64,000 nucleotides of DNA, taken from contig JACSYO010001630.1 in the NCBI GenBank assembly GCA_016806645.1, positions 124,001 through 188,000 of the forward strand. Reading direction: 5' to 3'. The notes below the pieces were generated by a model that saw only the letters and a list, made by a program, of their open reading frames with translations, searched no databases and had not been told where the DNA came from. The translations under genes were made by a program, and so were the position numbers. Position 1 is the first letter of the stretch, and the number at the start of each line of letters is the position of its first letter. Shown here piece by piece: positions 1 to 10,805 of this stretch. Origin of the DNA: Ophiodon elongatus. Lineage: Eukaryota > Chordata > Actinopteri > Perciformes > Hexagrammidae.

Positions 1-728
1 TTGTTTTTTATTATTTATTTATTATTTGAAAGTCTTCACCATGAAGGAAACAGCAATAAACACAGCAACATTTGCATTTAAAAAAACAACCAATATAAAA
101 ACAAATCACAGCCCAATAGAACTAAAGTAATGCTTCTCTGTATTTAAAATTGTACATACTTAGGGAGGGAGGGGGAGAAACAATCGTGTCAGTATGAGTT
201 ATTAAAAAGGAAAGTACTTTGCCTTTGGTTTGCACATCTCCTTTAAACAGGTGTCGGAACCCTTTGAGTCACTTTCTACGTATTCTTGCCTTCCATTTAG
301 CAAGTTTAAGCAGGATGTGATTTAACATTTGTACATAATGGACATTAATAGAGCTGGATGTCTGCTCCACCAGGCCACCGATCAGTGCTACAAGTGTTTC
401 AGTGAACATCAAATCCTAAATCATTTTAACTGACCACAGCTTGATTTAACATGCAACTGTAAAATCTTGCCAAAAAAAGAAGACTCCCTGAGCAGATTAG
501 TAGTCTGTAAAAGGTCCCAATTTATGGATTAAGAAGCACAAGTATGAATGGAGAGAGAACACTAGATATGTTACAGTGTTGAACCAATAACTACAAACTG
601 AGACAGACGCAGCGTTGCTTGGAGCAGATCCAGTACCTGGAGTCGTTCTGGGTAACATGGTGGGCTGTGGGAAATGAGGGGGGGGGGGGACCATTTGAGA
701 AGTGTGTGGACATGTTGTATTTTCTTTT
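1..728 (-). other. Probable slbp 3' untranslated / downstream sequence
   Basis: This stretch follows the slbp stop codon on the minus strand. No coding exon is visible. Several TTTATT motifs near positions 6-25 read as AATAAA on the minus strand, so the transcript could end close to the left window edge. This is an inference from position and poly(A)-like signals only. Confidence 0.35.
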
Positions 729-2984
729 CTATGACGAGCTCATCTCAGGCTCCACTGTGCTTTCGGTCTTCTGTACTTTAACTGGAGTTCCCAAACAGTC
801 TTCACCCTGGAGAGAGCAGGAGAGCAAACATAAGCACGGTCAATAAGAAAGCAGCGTCACCAAGAGGATCTGTACTTCAGCTTGTGTAGTCATACAAGTA
901 CTGCATTTAACGTCCCACACCACAGGTACTACAATGTAGAAAAGATACAATAGATGACAAAATCAGCACAGTGAAGTCGGCCTTTTTCCGGTCATGTGTT
1001 GCACATCAATGGTTTTTTAGAAAGCTGTCCAAGACTGGATGCAGGTTTTGAGAAACCTGGTTACGCAACATGGAGTACTTCCATAAACGCTTCCACCCGA
1101 GTTAATCCAATACCAATACAGTCTAACTCTAACAGCTGTTAATGGAGCTTTGCTTGAGTTACATCACGATGCATTTAAGGTCTTTTCAGTAAAAATGAGT
1201 ACTCATACATGAGAATCATACTGTTCAAGTAAAATGTAGTCTTTGGTGAGAAACTTGAATAAATGCAGTTGTTTGAAGGAAATATTTCCACAGCAATATA
1301 AATCAGATATTAGAGAGTGAATTTTGAGCTGTGGAACCTTTTTGTTTTTTAAAAACCACTGGTATCGGCTCGGTACTCTGCATCAGCCGATGGGCAAGTT
1401 CAGGCATCAGATTCAGTACCTCTGACCTCATCAAGACTGGACATTCTCTGTGGGTACACACCGTATGGCAGAGATGGAGAGACACCAAGATACAACTGCA
1501 CACAGGAGATAGAAACTTGGATACTGTATATAAATATCCCACGTTCCACGTAAACATAATAGCCTAATTGTTGGTTAGACGCCTGAAATAAAGTCTGGTT
1601 AACACAGGCTGAAGATATTTTAACAATTTGTTCTATGACATAAAAAAAACAGTAAAGTTTGAAGCTTTCATGCGTCTTAAAAAAGGCGTTTGCTAACAAG
1701 TGGCTACATGAAAATACTACTCTTCACCCCCCGACTAGTCCGCCCTCACAGCCTCGTGGAGTGGTGTCTTTATAGCACAACGTTAGCTTTTTACTTCTGA
1801 TTGTACTCACGCTTCAAAGATCATAAGAGTGGTGTTAATTTGTGAAGATTATCTTGCGTGTTATCAAAGCGTGAGTATCAAGACGTTTGTTTGCAATAAT
1901 ACAATTAGAATCCCGGTGTCTTTTTGCAGAGGGAACCAGTGTGACGCTAACTTCAGAGGTTAGCCTACAGAAAGACGGCATCCCTGCGTCGCTCTGGAAG
2001 ATCAGAACCAGGATATGGCTCAAAAACGTGAGAAAATTATTCATTCATCATCAAAAACATTAATGTCAATGTTGATATGTATATTTGCCTGTAGACAAAT
2101 GCGTTTTGCATATCCATTTGACCTGCTGTGCTCTGAAGAAAAGACTCACCCTCTCTCTTTGAAACTAGATGGGAACGTATCAACTGAACAATACTATATT
2201 TAACGTTCTTTCCTAGAAACGTCCTAGGACATTGTTAGAAATTATCAGAAAATGGACTCATTAAATACAACTTAACAAGAATTTGACATAACCATTGCTT
2301 CTAATTTCTACTACTTGCAAATGTGGACATGATTTAAATTTCAAACATTTATTTAATTTAAATAAACATTTCTAAATGTTTGTAAATTATTCAGACTTAT
2401 TTGCTAGAATCCAATTAAACAGAAGTGACTTAATCAAACTCACGTCCAGAGAAAGGGTGTGTGTGGTTGGGGCATTCTGGGAGTCTGGCAAGTTTGGGAA
2501 GTCCAGCTCAATGTCCATTACATCGCCGAGACCCAGCTCCTCACTGCAAGGACAGACAGCACATGAACTTCGTGATACAGAATGTGTACAATGTGCAGTC
2601 TTTATGGGTCTCAGGGGACTTGTGTCTTTGTTGCCAAATATCTTCTTACATGTTGTCCAGGACATCGTCGTGGCCGTCCTCTGCTGGGGGGTCCCAGGCG
2701 TGCAGTTTGACCTTCCACAGTTTGATCTGCTGGTCCCAGGAGCGGCGGCTGTACTTCCTGAACTTATTGGGAGTCTTTGGGTGAACACCCGACTGACGCA
2801 TGTGTCTGGAAAGAAAAAACAGGAGAAGTTAAGATCGGTTTTATTGGAGAGTAGGTTTGCACGTACAAGGAACTTGTCTCTGTGATTTGGTGCATGACAG
2901 TGAGTGGAAAAGTTCAGGTTTCCTTTCTTTACTAGAAAACAGGACTATTGTTCTACACATAGTTGCTGTGCTGTCTTGAGTGTG

Positions 2985-3036
<52 letters not shown>

Positions 3037-6000
3037 AGTGTTTGCGTAGACCTACTTTGGGACTTCTTTGATGTATCGATCATAGGCCAGTGTGTTCTTG
3101 CCATAGTTAATCTGTTTCTGTCGCCGTAGCAACACAGCCTCATCAGTCTCTACGTGGTCTCCCTCTTTTGAGTCACAGCTGCAAAAGACAAACAGACAGG
3201 TGTATTCACACATATGGATTCAAACAATAAAGGCACAACAGGCTGCTATTCATTATGCCTGGATCCGCTCTATCGATTAACATATCCACTGTTTTACCAT
3301 CTAGTCAATTCATTTAAATGATTCATTTTCATACAATATCAAGTTGACCCCTTCATTCAACTTCAGAATCAACAAATTAATATTCTACATTTGCTGGTCA
3401 GAAAGAGACAATATGAGACAGATAAGATGACCCACCTCTCAGAAGAGCCAGAAGAGGTCTTCCTCTCCCTCTGGGTGACCTCTGCACCCAGTATTCTCCT
3501 CCTGTAACTGAACAGAGGACGGACATCGTCAGTGAGGACTGGCACTCAAAGAGTGTGCTTTAAACCACTGAAATAGAAGCAGAGTTTGGTTACCGCTGCA
3601 TGTCTCTGTGTACACCCCTCCTCGCCTCATCATCCTCCACCTGGCTGCCCCAGTCAGCCTGTCTACTGCAGCGAGACACCGGGCCCGAGCTCTCTGGAGT
3701 GGTGAAACTAGGGAGGAAACACACAGGTTACAGACCAGCAGCAACACCCTGAGGGGTGTACGTTAGGGCTGGGCGGTATGGCCAAAAATTCATATCACGG
3801 TATTTTGTAAGATTCTGGCAGTTTCGCGGTATATCACGGCATTTTTTCCCGAGTAAACATTCATTCATTGACGCCGAAAAGGACCGCCGGCCAACTGAAC
3901 AGCACTTCACCGCTCGCACTGCCATGACTGGTTGACGGTGTCGAATCCGAGGACCGTAATCGCATACACTCTTCGTATTCCAATACATGCTTTCTGCTGA
4001 GGTGATGGAGTAAATTGCTAGTGTTGCCACCAGAGGCACTAACAGCGGCGCGACAAACGTTTGCAATAAATCGTTTTCTGATCTACGTCGGATTTGTCAA
4101 AACCAAAAAAAGCTCCAACCAGCAGACACAGCTCCTCTTGGGCACAAGTTGTATTGGTGCATCTCTGGTCTCTCGTTGTTCCTCCTGCATCGCTCTTTTC
4201 CGTTTTTTAATGTAGCGACGGAGTTTCTTCTTGTTGTGATAGTGGGCGAGCTGTACCCAGCATGCAGTTCGGCGGCGTAATTTTATAAATGTACAATTCT
4301 TAGTGTTACAAATTGTTTATGTGTCACAAACTGTTGTGTCGTGGTGTTTTCCCCTGTTAAAGAGCGTTAGTTGTGGGTTATTAATTGCCGTTATAAAGTT
4401 ATAACCATGACTCCATCTCAATACCCGTAAGACAAGTAGCTCTGACCGCTGCGCCCTCAGCGGTGAACAATATATTTTGCTGCCTGCTGAAGAGCGACAA
4501 CAGTTGTTACGGCTATGCACCGGTATATGAAAAAATCATACCGTATGGAAATTTGAAACCGGTATACTGGTTGAACCGGTATACTGGTTGAACCGGTATA
4601 CCGGTTGAACCAGTATACCTATCACATTGTGCATTTGCAAGCCTGTAAAACTAAATGAAGCACCAGCCAGCGTTGAAACTGTGGATGTCTGGCTGCTAGC
4701 AGGGTGCCAACAAGAACACGTACACTAGGGCCAATAAATAAATAAAGAATAATTGCAAAGTATACACTAGAACGATATACGCATAAGTATGAGACCATTC
4801 CCATCTGATACCAAGTAAAAATGCAATAAAAAGGTCAGAAAGAGACAATATGAGACAGTTGGGATTATGAATTAGTTTAGCATTTGGCTAAACTAATAAC
4901 TCTTATATATAACTTATCAAATTCATCTACCTCTTAATGTTTATCTGTGCACGTGGACATATTGATTGGATCCTGAAGAGCACTGCGTTGTCTCAGTACC
5001 TCCACTCTGACAACCAAGTTAAATCAGATATACTATATAAAAACATCTGCTGGTATCGCCGCTGTGAGCTCTTACCTCTCATGTCTCTTGTCACAGTGCC
5101 GGGAGCTGCCGTCCGTGTGCCCGCCGTTCTCCCCGCCGCCCTCCGCCTCTCTGTTGGCCCGCAGGCTTCCGTCGATGCCCCGTTTCCTGCAGTTGGACCA
5201 CCGCGACGGGCCATAGCTCCTACGGGACAGAAGGGGATTCAAACAAACACGCACCCGTTCAGTTTCATTTGAATAGCTCTCCATTACAAGCACACAGACA
5301 TATATATACATGCACACACACACACAGCCCCGGCGATACCGCGCGCTAACGCTACAGGAACTAAGCTAATGACTCCCAGTCACAACAAAGATGGCAGCCC
5401 GGCTAACGTTCCCGCGATAAGAAACTGAGTAGCGACTTGGGAAACGGGTTCAAATCTTTATTATCGGGACGCGAACGGAACATTTGTCCCCAAAAATGTC
5501 CGTAGTCATTAACAGATGTGAAAGTATCGTGAGAACAGCGGGCACGTTACCGCTACGGCTTTTAAGTGAACTTGGTTTCCCCCAACACAGATGGCTCATC
5601 GTCTTTCAGAGGAGCCGGAGGTTACCGCTCCGACGCGAGAGGCTCTACTCGGACTAACGTCCGATGCAGCACTACTAATCAGCTTTCTTTGGACTAATAC
5701 AGTAGAACTACTCAGCTAGTTTAGAGGTTCGTCCCACCATCTGCTTGGCTTCCCATTTCCGATTGTTCTGGCCGTATGTTCATTCATCCATTATCTAGCT
5801 GACCCCGTTGTGTTTGGGGGGTTGAGGCCTAGCTCTCCTTACACTGGACTGATCACCTCGGTCATTTCAGTTCTGTCCTGATTAACTAACTGTACCGTTA
5901 GTTAAGCCTTCGCCGTCCATGTGCTCCTCTGGTTTCAGCTGGCTCCACCAACACAGAGGAGACCAGCTGAACGTTACGGGTCCTGTTACCCTCGGTCGGC

Positions 6001-6526
6001 CTGTACCGCCTCTGGCTCCTTCTCTCTCCCCGAGCCGCCAACAACCGGAGAGGGAGCGCCGAGGAGCTATCGTTATGTGTGACGTTACCAAAGTTACGAC
6101 TGCAATTCAGAAAGCAGAAACTTGCACACGTTACTTCGAGGCTAACTCTCTACCGTTGACGATAAGAAGGTAAAGCTAGTCATACAAGCTAGCGCAGGAC
6201 AGAAGACGGCGAAGAGAGCCAGTCCCCACCGGGACATGAACAGATAACGTTAGTGGGAGCTAAAGTGGCCATTCATACCATAGCGTCAGCAGTAAGCGTG
6301 TTAGGTAACTTAGTTAGCTGGGAACGCATCTCAACTTACTAACAAGGATCATAGCTAACGTTAACTTCACATAGTGCCTTCAACGAAGTGAACAAAGACA
6401 CAATAGAAGCTCGTAATAACGACGTTTTAAGGAGGTAAAAAACACACTATTCAAAACGTAACGTTACCTATTTTCAATTTCGCTGTTGTTAGCATCTCGC
6501 CGTCTGCCTCTGGTCCAGTCAGACAT
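729..6526 (-). CDS. slbp: Histone RNA hairpin-binding protein (stem-loop binding protein), 8 coding exons
   Basis: SLBP binds the 3' stem-loop of replication-dependent histone mRNAs and supports their processing, export and translation. Coding exons on the minus strand: 6468-6526, 5076-5219, 3594-3707, 3436-3501, 3056-3178, 2650-2805, 2444-2543 and 729-806. Every intron is GT-AG and the phases join without a break, giving 840 nt or 279 aa (human SLBP is about 270). Exon 3 carries SFTTPE, the Thr-Pro degron region. Exons 5-6 carry the RNA-binding domain: RRQKQINYGKNT, AYDRYIKEVP, the TPNK motif, then YSRRSWDQQIKLWK and WDPPAE. The last exon contains GTPVKV, matching a C-terminal SLBP motif, and ends MSSS-stop. 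The start is the ATG at 6526, in MSDWTRGRRR. The short KRKL-like motif seen in mammals is changed here. The identity is very secure. The last-exon choice is good, though a further small in-frame exon between 806 and 2444 cannot be excluded. Confidence 0.95.
807..2443 (-). other. slbp last intron
   Basis: This is the intron between slbp coding exons 7 and 8, with GT at 2443-2442 and AG at 808-807 on the minus strand. It contains no convincing coding sequence. An alternative in-frame 3' exon at 1835-1993 has a usable acceptor but no resemblance to the SLBP tail, so I did not use it. Confidence 0.6.
2989..3034. repeat. (TG)n microsatellite
   Basis: About 22 uninterrupted TG dinucleotides lie in the slbp intron directly 3' of the exon at 3056-3178, some 20 bp from its splice donor. 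The length is likely to be polymorphic. Confidence 0.9.
3764..4626. mobile_element. Non-autonomous DNA transposon (hAT-type by end sequence) in slbp intron
   Basis: The left end begins TAGGGCTGGGCGGTATG followed by repeated GGTAT and ATATCACGGTAT motifs. This pattern is typical of a common teleost hAT MITE. Towards the right side, complementary ACCGGTATA motifs recur at about 4518-4620, including a short tandem array of a GGTATACTGGTTGAACC unit. The expected intact right terminal repeat is not seen, so the right border is approximate. There is no transposase. The element sits in the intron between slbp exons 2 and 3. Confidence 0.5.
5220..6467 (-). other. slbp intron 1
   Basis: This intron of about 1.25 kb lies between the short first coding exon and exon 2, with GT at 6467-6466 and AG at 5221-5220. 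Nothing else recognisable was seen in it. Confidence 0.6.
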
Positions 6527-6740
6527 TTTCTTCTACTTCTACGAGTATCTTTAGCGGTGAAGTGTCTCTGTTGTCAGCTGAGAGGCTCTTCTGTAGGCTC
6601 GCAATGTACAGATACGCGCCAACACCGAAAGACGCGCGGTCCCAAACAAGCCATCAAGTCACATGACCGGAAAGGGCGGTTTTACATGTATGTTTTACAG
6701 CGGCACTGGGAGCCATGCCGCAAACAGGCGGCGACAGCAG
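6527..6740 (-). promoter_or_regulatory. slbp 5' UTR / promoter region
   Basis: This is the sequence upstream of the slbp ATG on the minus strand. It is moderately CpG-rich, as expected at a housekeeping promoter, and is bounded upstream by the LINE fragment that starts in the CTT-rich tract at about 6755. No TATA box was recognised. The assignment is positional. Confidence 0.35.
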
Positions 6741-6754
6741 GGGGCAGTAGCTGC

Positions 6755-7420
6755 ACTTGCTTCTGCTTCTACTTCTGCTGCTTCTTCTTCTGCTTCTTCT
6801 GCTTCTTCTTTTTTAATGGCGAGTGGCAACTAGCTTTAAAAGTGCAATACCACCACCCAGTATGCTGGAGTTCCTTATTTCAAATAGGACCGGGAGAGAG
6901 AAAACGAAACAAAAACTTCTTTCGCTTCATTAACCCAGTTTATTTTAAAAACTCAAGGCTTTGTATTTTATTTCCTCAATGCTAAATAATGATTTTTTTT
7001 GTTTCAATACCACCCCACAATTATTTACTTCCCGTTGAACCATTTCTTCTTCTAATCCACATTCATATAGTCTTGTTGGAAGTTTTCCCTTGAAGTCCAT
7101 CGTTTTCTTCAAACCTGTGGGCCAACCTTAGTCCTGAATGAGTGTTTGCTCTATGGAGGGTTTTCCTTTAATTTTCATTCCTCCCACTTTTTGCTTCATT
7201 TTATTTGACATCCTTTGTTTCCTTCATCCAATGCTTTTGCCAGGAAATCATTACTTTATCTTCAGCTTTACTGAAAGCTATCTCCATAGTTCAATTGTGT
7301 TTAATGTTTAGCTAAGGAGTCCGCCACGTCATTACCCACAATGCCCCAATGAACCACATCTACTGTCTCTAATGGACCTTGAAGCACTCACACCAAATCA
7401 TGTTCTTCTGTTGATAAAAC
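6755..7420 (-). mobile_element. 5'-truncated LINE of the I superfamily (RNase H-bearing), 3' end
   Basis: Read on the minus strand, about 7355-7310 translates as HWGIVGNDVADSLAK. This matches the last block of the RNase H domain found in I-clade LINEs. It is followed by a decayed tail domain and a 3' end, GGTGGTATTGCACTTTTAA...GTTGCCACTCGCCATTAAAAA, that runs into an (AAG/AGC)n tail at 6755-6811. Such tails are characteristic of these teleost LINEs. Several stops and frameshifts are present. The 5' border is uncertain and could extend to about 7560. Confidence 0.6.
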
Positions 7421-7564
7421 AATCCAATACCACCACCTGGATTCTCTGTAAAAGAAGACTTGAACATCAAACGCTGATGGAGACTAGAAGTCCAATCCGT
7501 TTCCGATCTCTTTTGGAAACGCTGACATGTCTTTTAATAAAAGATGAGAGGAAATAAAAGATAA

Positions 7565-9539
7565 GCAGCGTGTGGGCTTTGATACCATTCCTGTCAGCAG
7601 AAAAAGAGCCATGTGACCAAGCATTTAGTCACTTCTCCATTGTTGAGTTCAGCATTCTGTTCACTGGGTGTGTCCTCATATCTCTTGCACATTTGTGCTG
7701 CACATTTTCATATCGTAGGTATTTCCGCCGGGAAGATCATGATATCAGTCGCGTGCGTGCTTCCACGAGTGAGCGTGCACCTCTGCGTCTGTCCACAGCG
7801 TATCTCTCATTCTGCTGCAGCAGACTGCATAATATTTGGGTGGCCAGTTATGGCTGCATGCTCAAGGACCTCTTGTGGTTGTGATGACTCTCGCCTTCTC
7901 AAAACACCTTTTATTGCCCCTTTTATACTGCCATTGACTGCCTGCTGACTCCTCAATTACTAGTCAGGAGGGGCCACTAGTGATAACACAGCGGCGCTCC
8001 GACAGCCATCTGAGTGTGTTTGACTAACAGCTGACGGAACTACTAGTACACACACTGCTGAGTACCTCTCTGCAACGCAGCAAGACTGTATGGCGTGTCT
8101 TACAACCACTTTGAGACCATTGCCTGCTGATAGGAAAATCTTTATATTCTTCTTTCTGAGTTGATAATGGCTTCAGATCTTGTGTGTGTGCTACGTACAA
8201 ACAGAAGTAGGTGCCCCTCCAAGTCTGTCGTCTTACGACAAGCTGATTGAGTGTCCTGCTGTGTTTGAGATAAAACTGCCTTAAACATATGCAAATGATA
8301 TGATAGATCACCCTCCACTCCTATGTGTCATCTGTTGTACTTAACAGAGAGCTGTCGATTCATATTCGTATGTAACGTCAATGTTGACCTCCTTCTTATA
8401 AGAATTAAACCCCGATCAATGATTTTACACCCGGTGTCGTGAGGAATTTTTCTAACACCTGCGTACATCGCTGCTTGTCTGTGTGTTTTAAGACATCTTA
8501 GTGTTTAGATGGGGGGTGGGGGGGGTTAGCCAATTACGGGTTATGTTCATTCAATCACACAGTACAGCAGTGGTCGTTGCAGACACACCTGGCGTAGATC
8601 TGCACTTTACTGGTTTTAGTTCTACCAGTGAGAAATATATTTTTTATTGTTTATTAATACTTCCATCATAGGTTTGGCACCAGGAAAGACATCCAATCAA
8701 AGGGGTGAAGGAGATGTTTGTTTTCATTCAGACCATGGGGAGTGGAGTGTATACCCAACAGGTTTAATCTTAGAGAACGTGTTTTTACTACAGATCACCC
8801 TCGAAGACGTATGGACTTTCTCTATTACAGAACCTGGGTGTCCACCTAACTGTTTGACTCTTGGGGGAGATGCCGGCTGTCAATCTCCCCTCATTATGTA
8901 TTTTTTAGGGCGCTGCCACAATGCAAAGCACGAAACCAATCGAGAGCAGGATGCACCAAGAATCCCTTTTGGAATAAAGTTGTTGTTCTGGTCTGTGTAT
9001 GTGACAAGTTGGAAAGTATGCACTCTTGAATATGATATGGTTAAAAAGATCGTTTATAAATAACATGTGTATAAGATAGATATAACTGGGATATACATAG
9101 TGGTCTTGATCTTGAGTCTGAGATCGATTGCTCTAGCCTCCGCCCACATACCTCGGGGGAAACCGCGTTTTTTTCCTCATTAAAGTAAAGCCCTTGCTGA
9201 GGAAAGATACCATATCACTCTCGTGATTATTTATCCCCCCTTTTCAGGGGTGTAACATGTACATATATCCATTTTTTGCCTTTCCTTTAGCCTGAGGTGC
9301 ACCCTGCCGATCAAGATGTTTCCTTATTAAACTTGGACCATTTTGTTTGCAGAGCAGCTCAGTCATAAAGCCCAGAGCTGAATATCTCTAAATCCAGTTG
9401 ATCACCAACACTCCTCAAAAAGCTGCCAAACTCGTATCTGTTCCCACCATGCATCTTATGTAGACCTTTCAAATTCCAGTTCACCATAGACACGTAAAAA
9501 AGAACTAACATTTCATCAGGGAGTAATGATGATGATATT
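7565..9539. other. Intergenic; no gene recognised, possible retroviral-LTR-like fragments
   Basis: The region lies between slbp and the 3' end of the ccdc142-like gene. The longest open frame on the plus strand, 8647-9063 (138 aa), has no recognisable domain. Two places (about 8390-8460 and 9175-9258) show an ATTAAA-type signal, then CGTGA, then a T-rich stretch ending in TAACA. That resembles the R-U5 end of an LTR, but matching 5' ends were not found. No function is claimed. Confidence 0.3.
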
Positions 9540-10805
9540 TTGTAGTTTATTCAGGAATAAAAAAATATGTTTTCAGACAAGAGGTAAAACAAATATTATT
9601 TTATAATAAATATAAATATGTTTTAGACGCATAAATACATTCGCTTTAAATATTTCAAAAGTGACCTCCAGAGGTCTCACAATCTTATTTGCAAAAATAT
9701 ACACTGTCTGAACAACAAGAATAAACGTTTTTTACAGTATATCTATTCTACAATATGTTTTTTGACACTAAACCAAAAAGCCAGAGAGGTTCATGTGACG
9801 TGAGTGCGTGTGCGTGTGCGTGTGCGTGTGTCACATCTCTGCAGCGTCTGTGTTCAGTGTTCAGACTTAGAGAGACACTGCAGACCCGGCAGACCCGGCA
9901 GCCTCCAGCGGCGAGCGCTGCTCTGGATCCTCAGGTCCAACCATTCCCGCTGAGAAACACCCAGAGCTAGACTGGGAGCACAAAGAGAAGACGGGACAAT
10001 TCTCAGCATTGAATCTCATCACAACAGCACAGATGGGTCTGTCTTTTCTAATAACACAGAACCATGAGTGCTTTAAAGGTGCCCTGTGTACACCTGCTCC
10101 AAGGACATAGGGCTCAGCGTTTCACCTCTACTACTGGGTCCATGCAAGCTAAATGTACAGTCATCAGCTATTAAACAAGCCAGCAAGGTCAAGATAACAC
10201 TACTATAATATTCACAGGTGGCGTTGGCCTATAGCTTACGCCATCTGTGTGTTTACTGTGACACGAATCGGGGCTGTACGGTCCGTGTACCGGTACCTTG
10301 TGATCTGTATACTGGTTTGGGTCTGGGGTGGCAGAGGCGAGAGAATGACTCGTGTTTCGGTTCGGCCTCCGCCAGAGCTGCCAGGCAATCTATTTCTGGC
10401 AAAGAAGCCTGCCGGCGGCGGGGAATACGTGGCAAGGGTATGAGTCTCTCTCTCTTTCTCTCTCTCTCTCTCCATCCACTTTGGATTCAATCCAATAATC
10501 CAACATGGACCATGGAGGAATTATTGACAAGTCCACAGGTCAGCTCTTAGTCCTCGTCCTCTGATGTTGGACTGGGGACAGACTGGATGCTACAGTGACT
10601 CACTCTGGCCTCTTAGGTACAAGTGATACAGGACGGGACGGAGCGGGGCTAGCTGGGTAGCGTGCTCATTTCAGTAACAAAACCCTTCCTGTTGATAATG
10701 TTACTTCATTCTACGACTGTTTTAAACTAACATTTTAACCAGTTACACATCGCATCGTTTAAGGGGAGGGACAGGCATTGAGCCCGATACCTATTCCAAA
10801 CCAAA
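9540..10805 (-). other. Probable 3' UTR of the ccdc142-like gene
   Basis: This follows the stop codon at 10806 on the minus strand. A TTTATT at about 9547 reads as AATAAA on the minus strand and could end the transcript. The stretch also contains a (GTGCGT)n run at about 9803-9830 and a (CT)n run at about 10442-10472. The extent is inferred. Confidence 0.35.

Noticed and set aside
1835..1993. In-frame alternative last exon for slbp
   Set aside because: It has a usable acceptor and open frame but no SLBP-like sequence. The exon at 729-806 has the GTPVKV motif, correct phase and a plausible terminus.
2376..2885. 169-aa plus-strand ORF
   Set aside because: It is antisense to slbp exons 6-7 and the flanking introns, so it is a shadow of the real gene.
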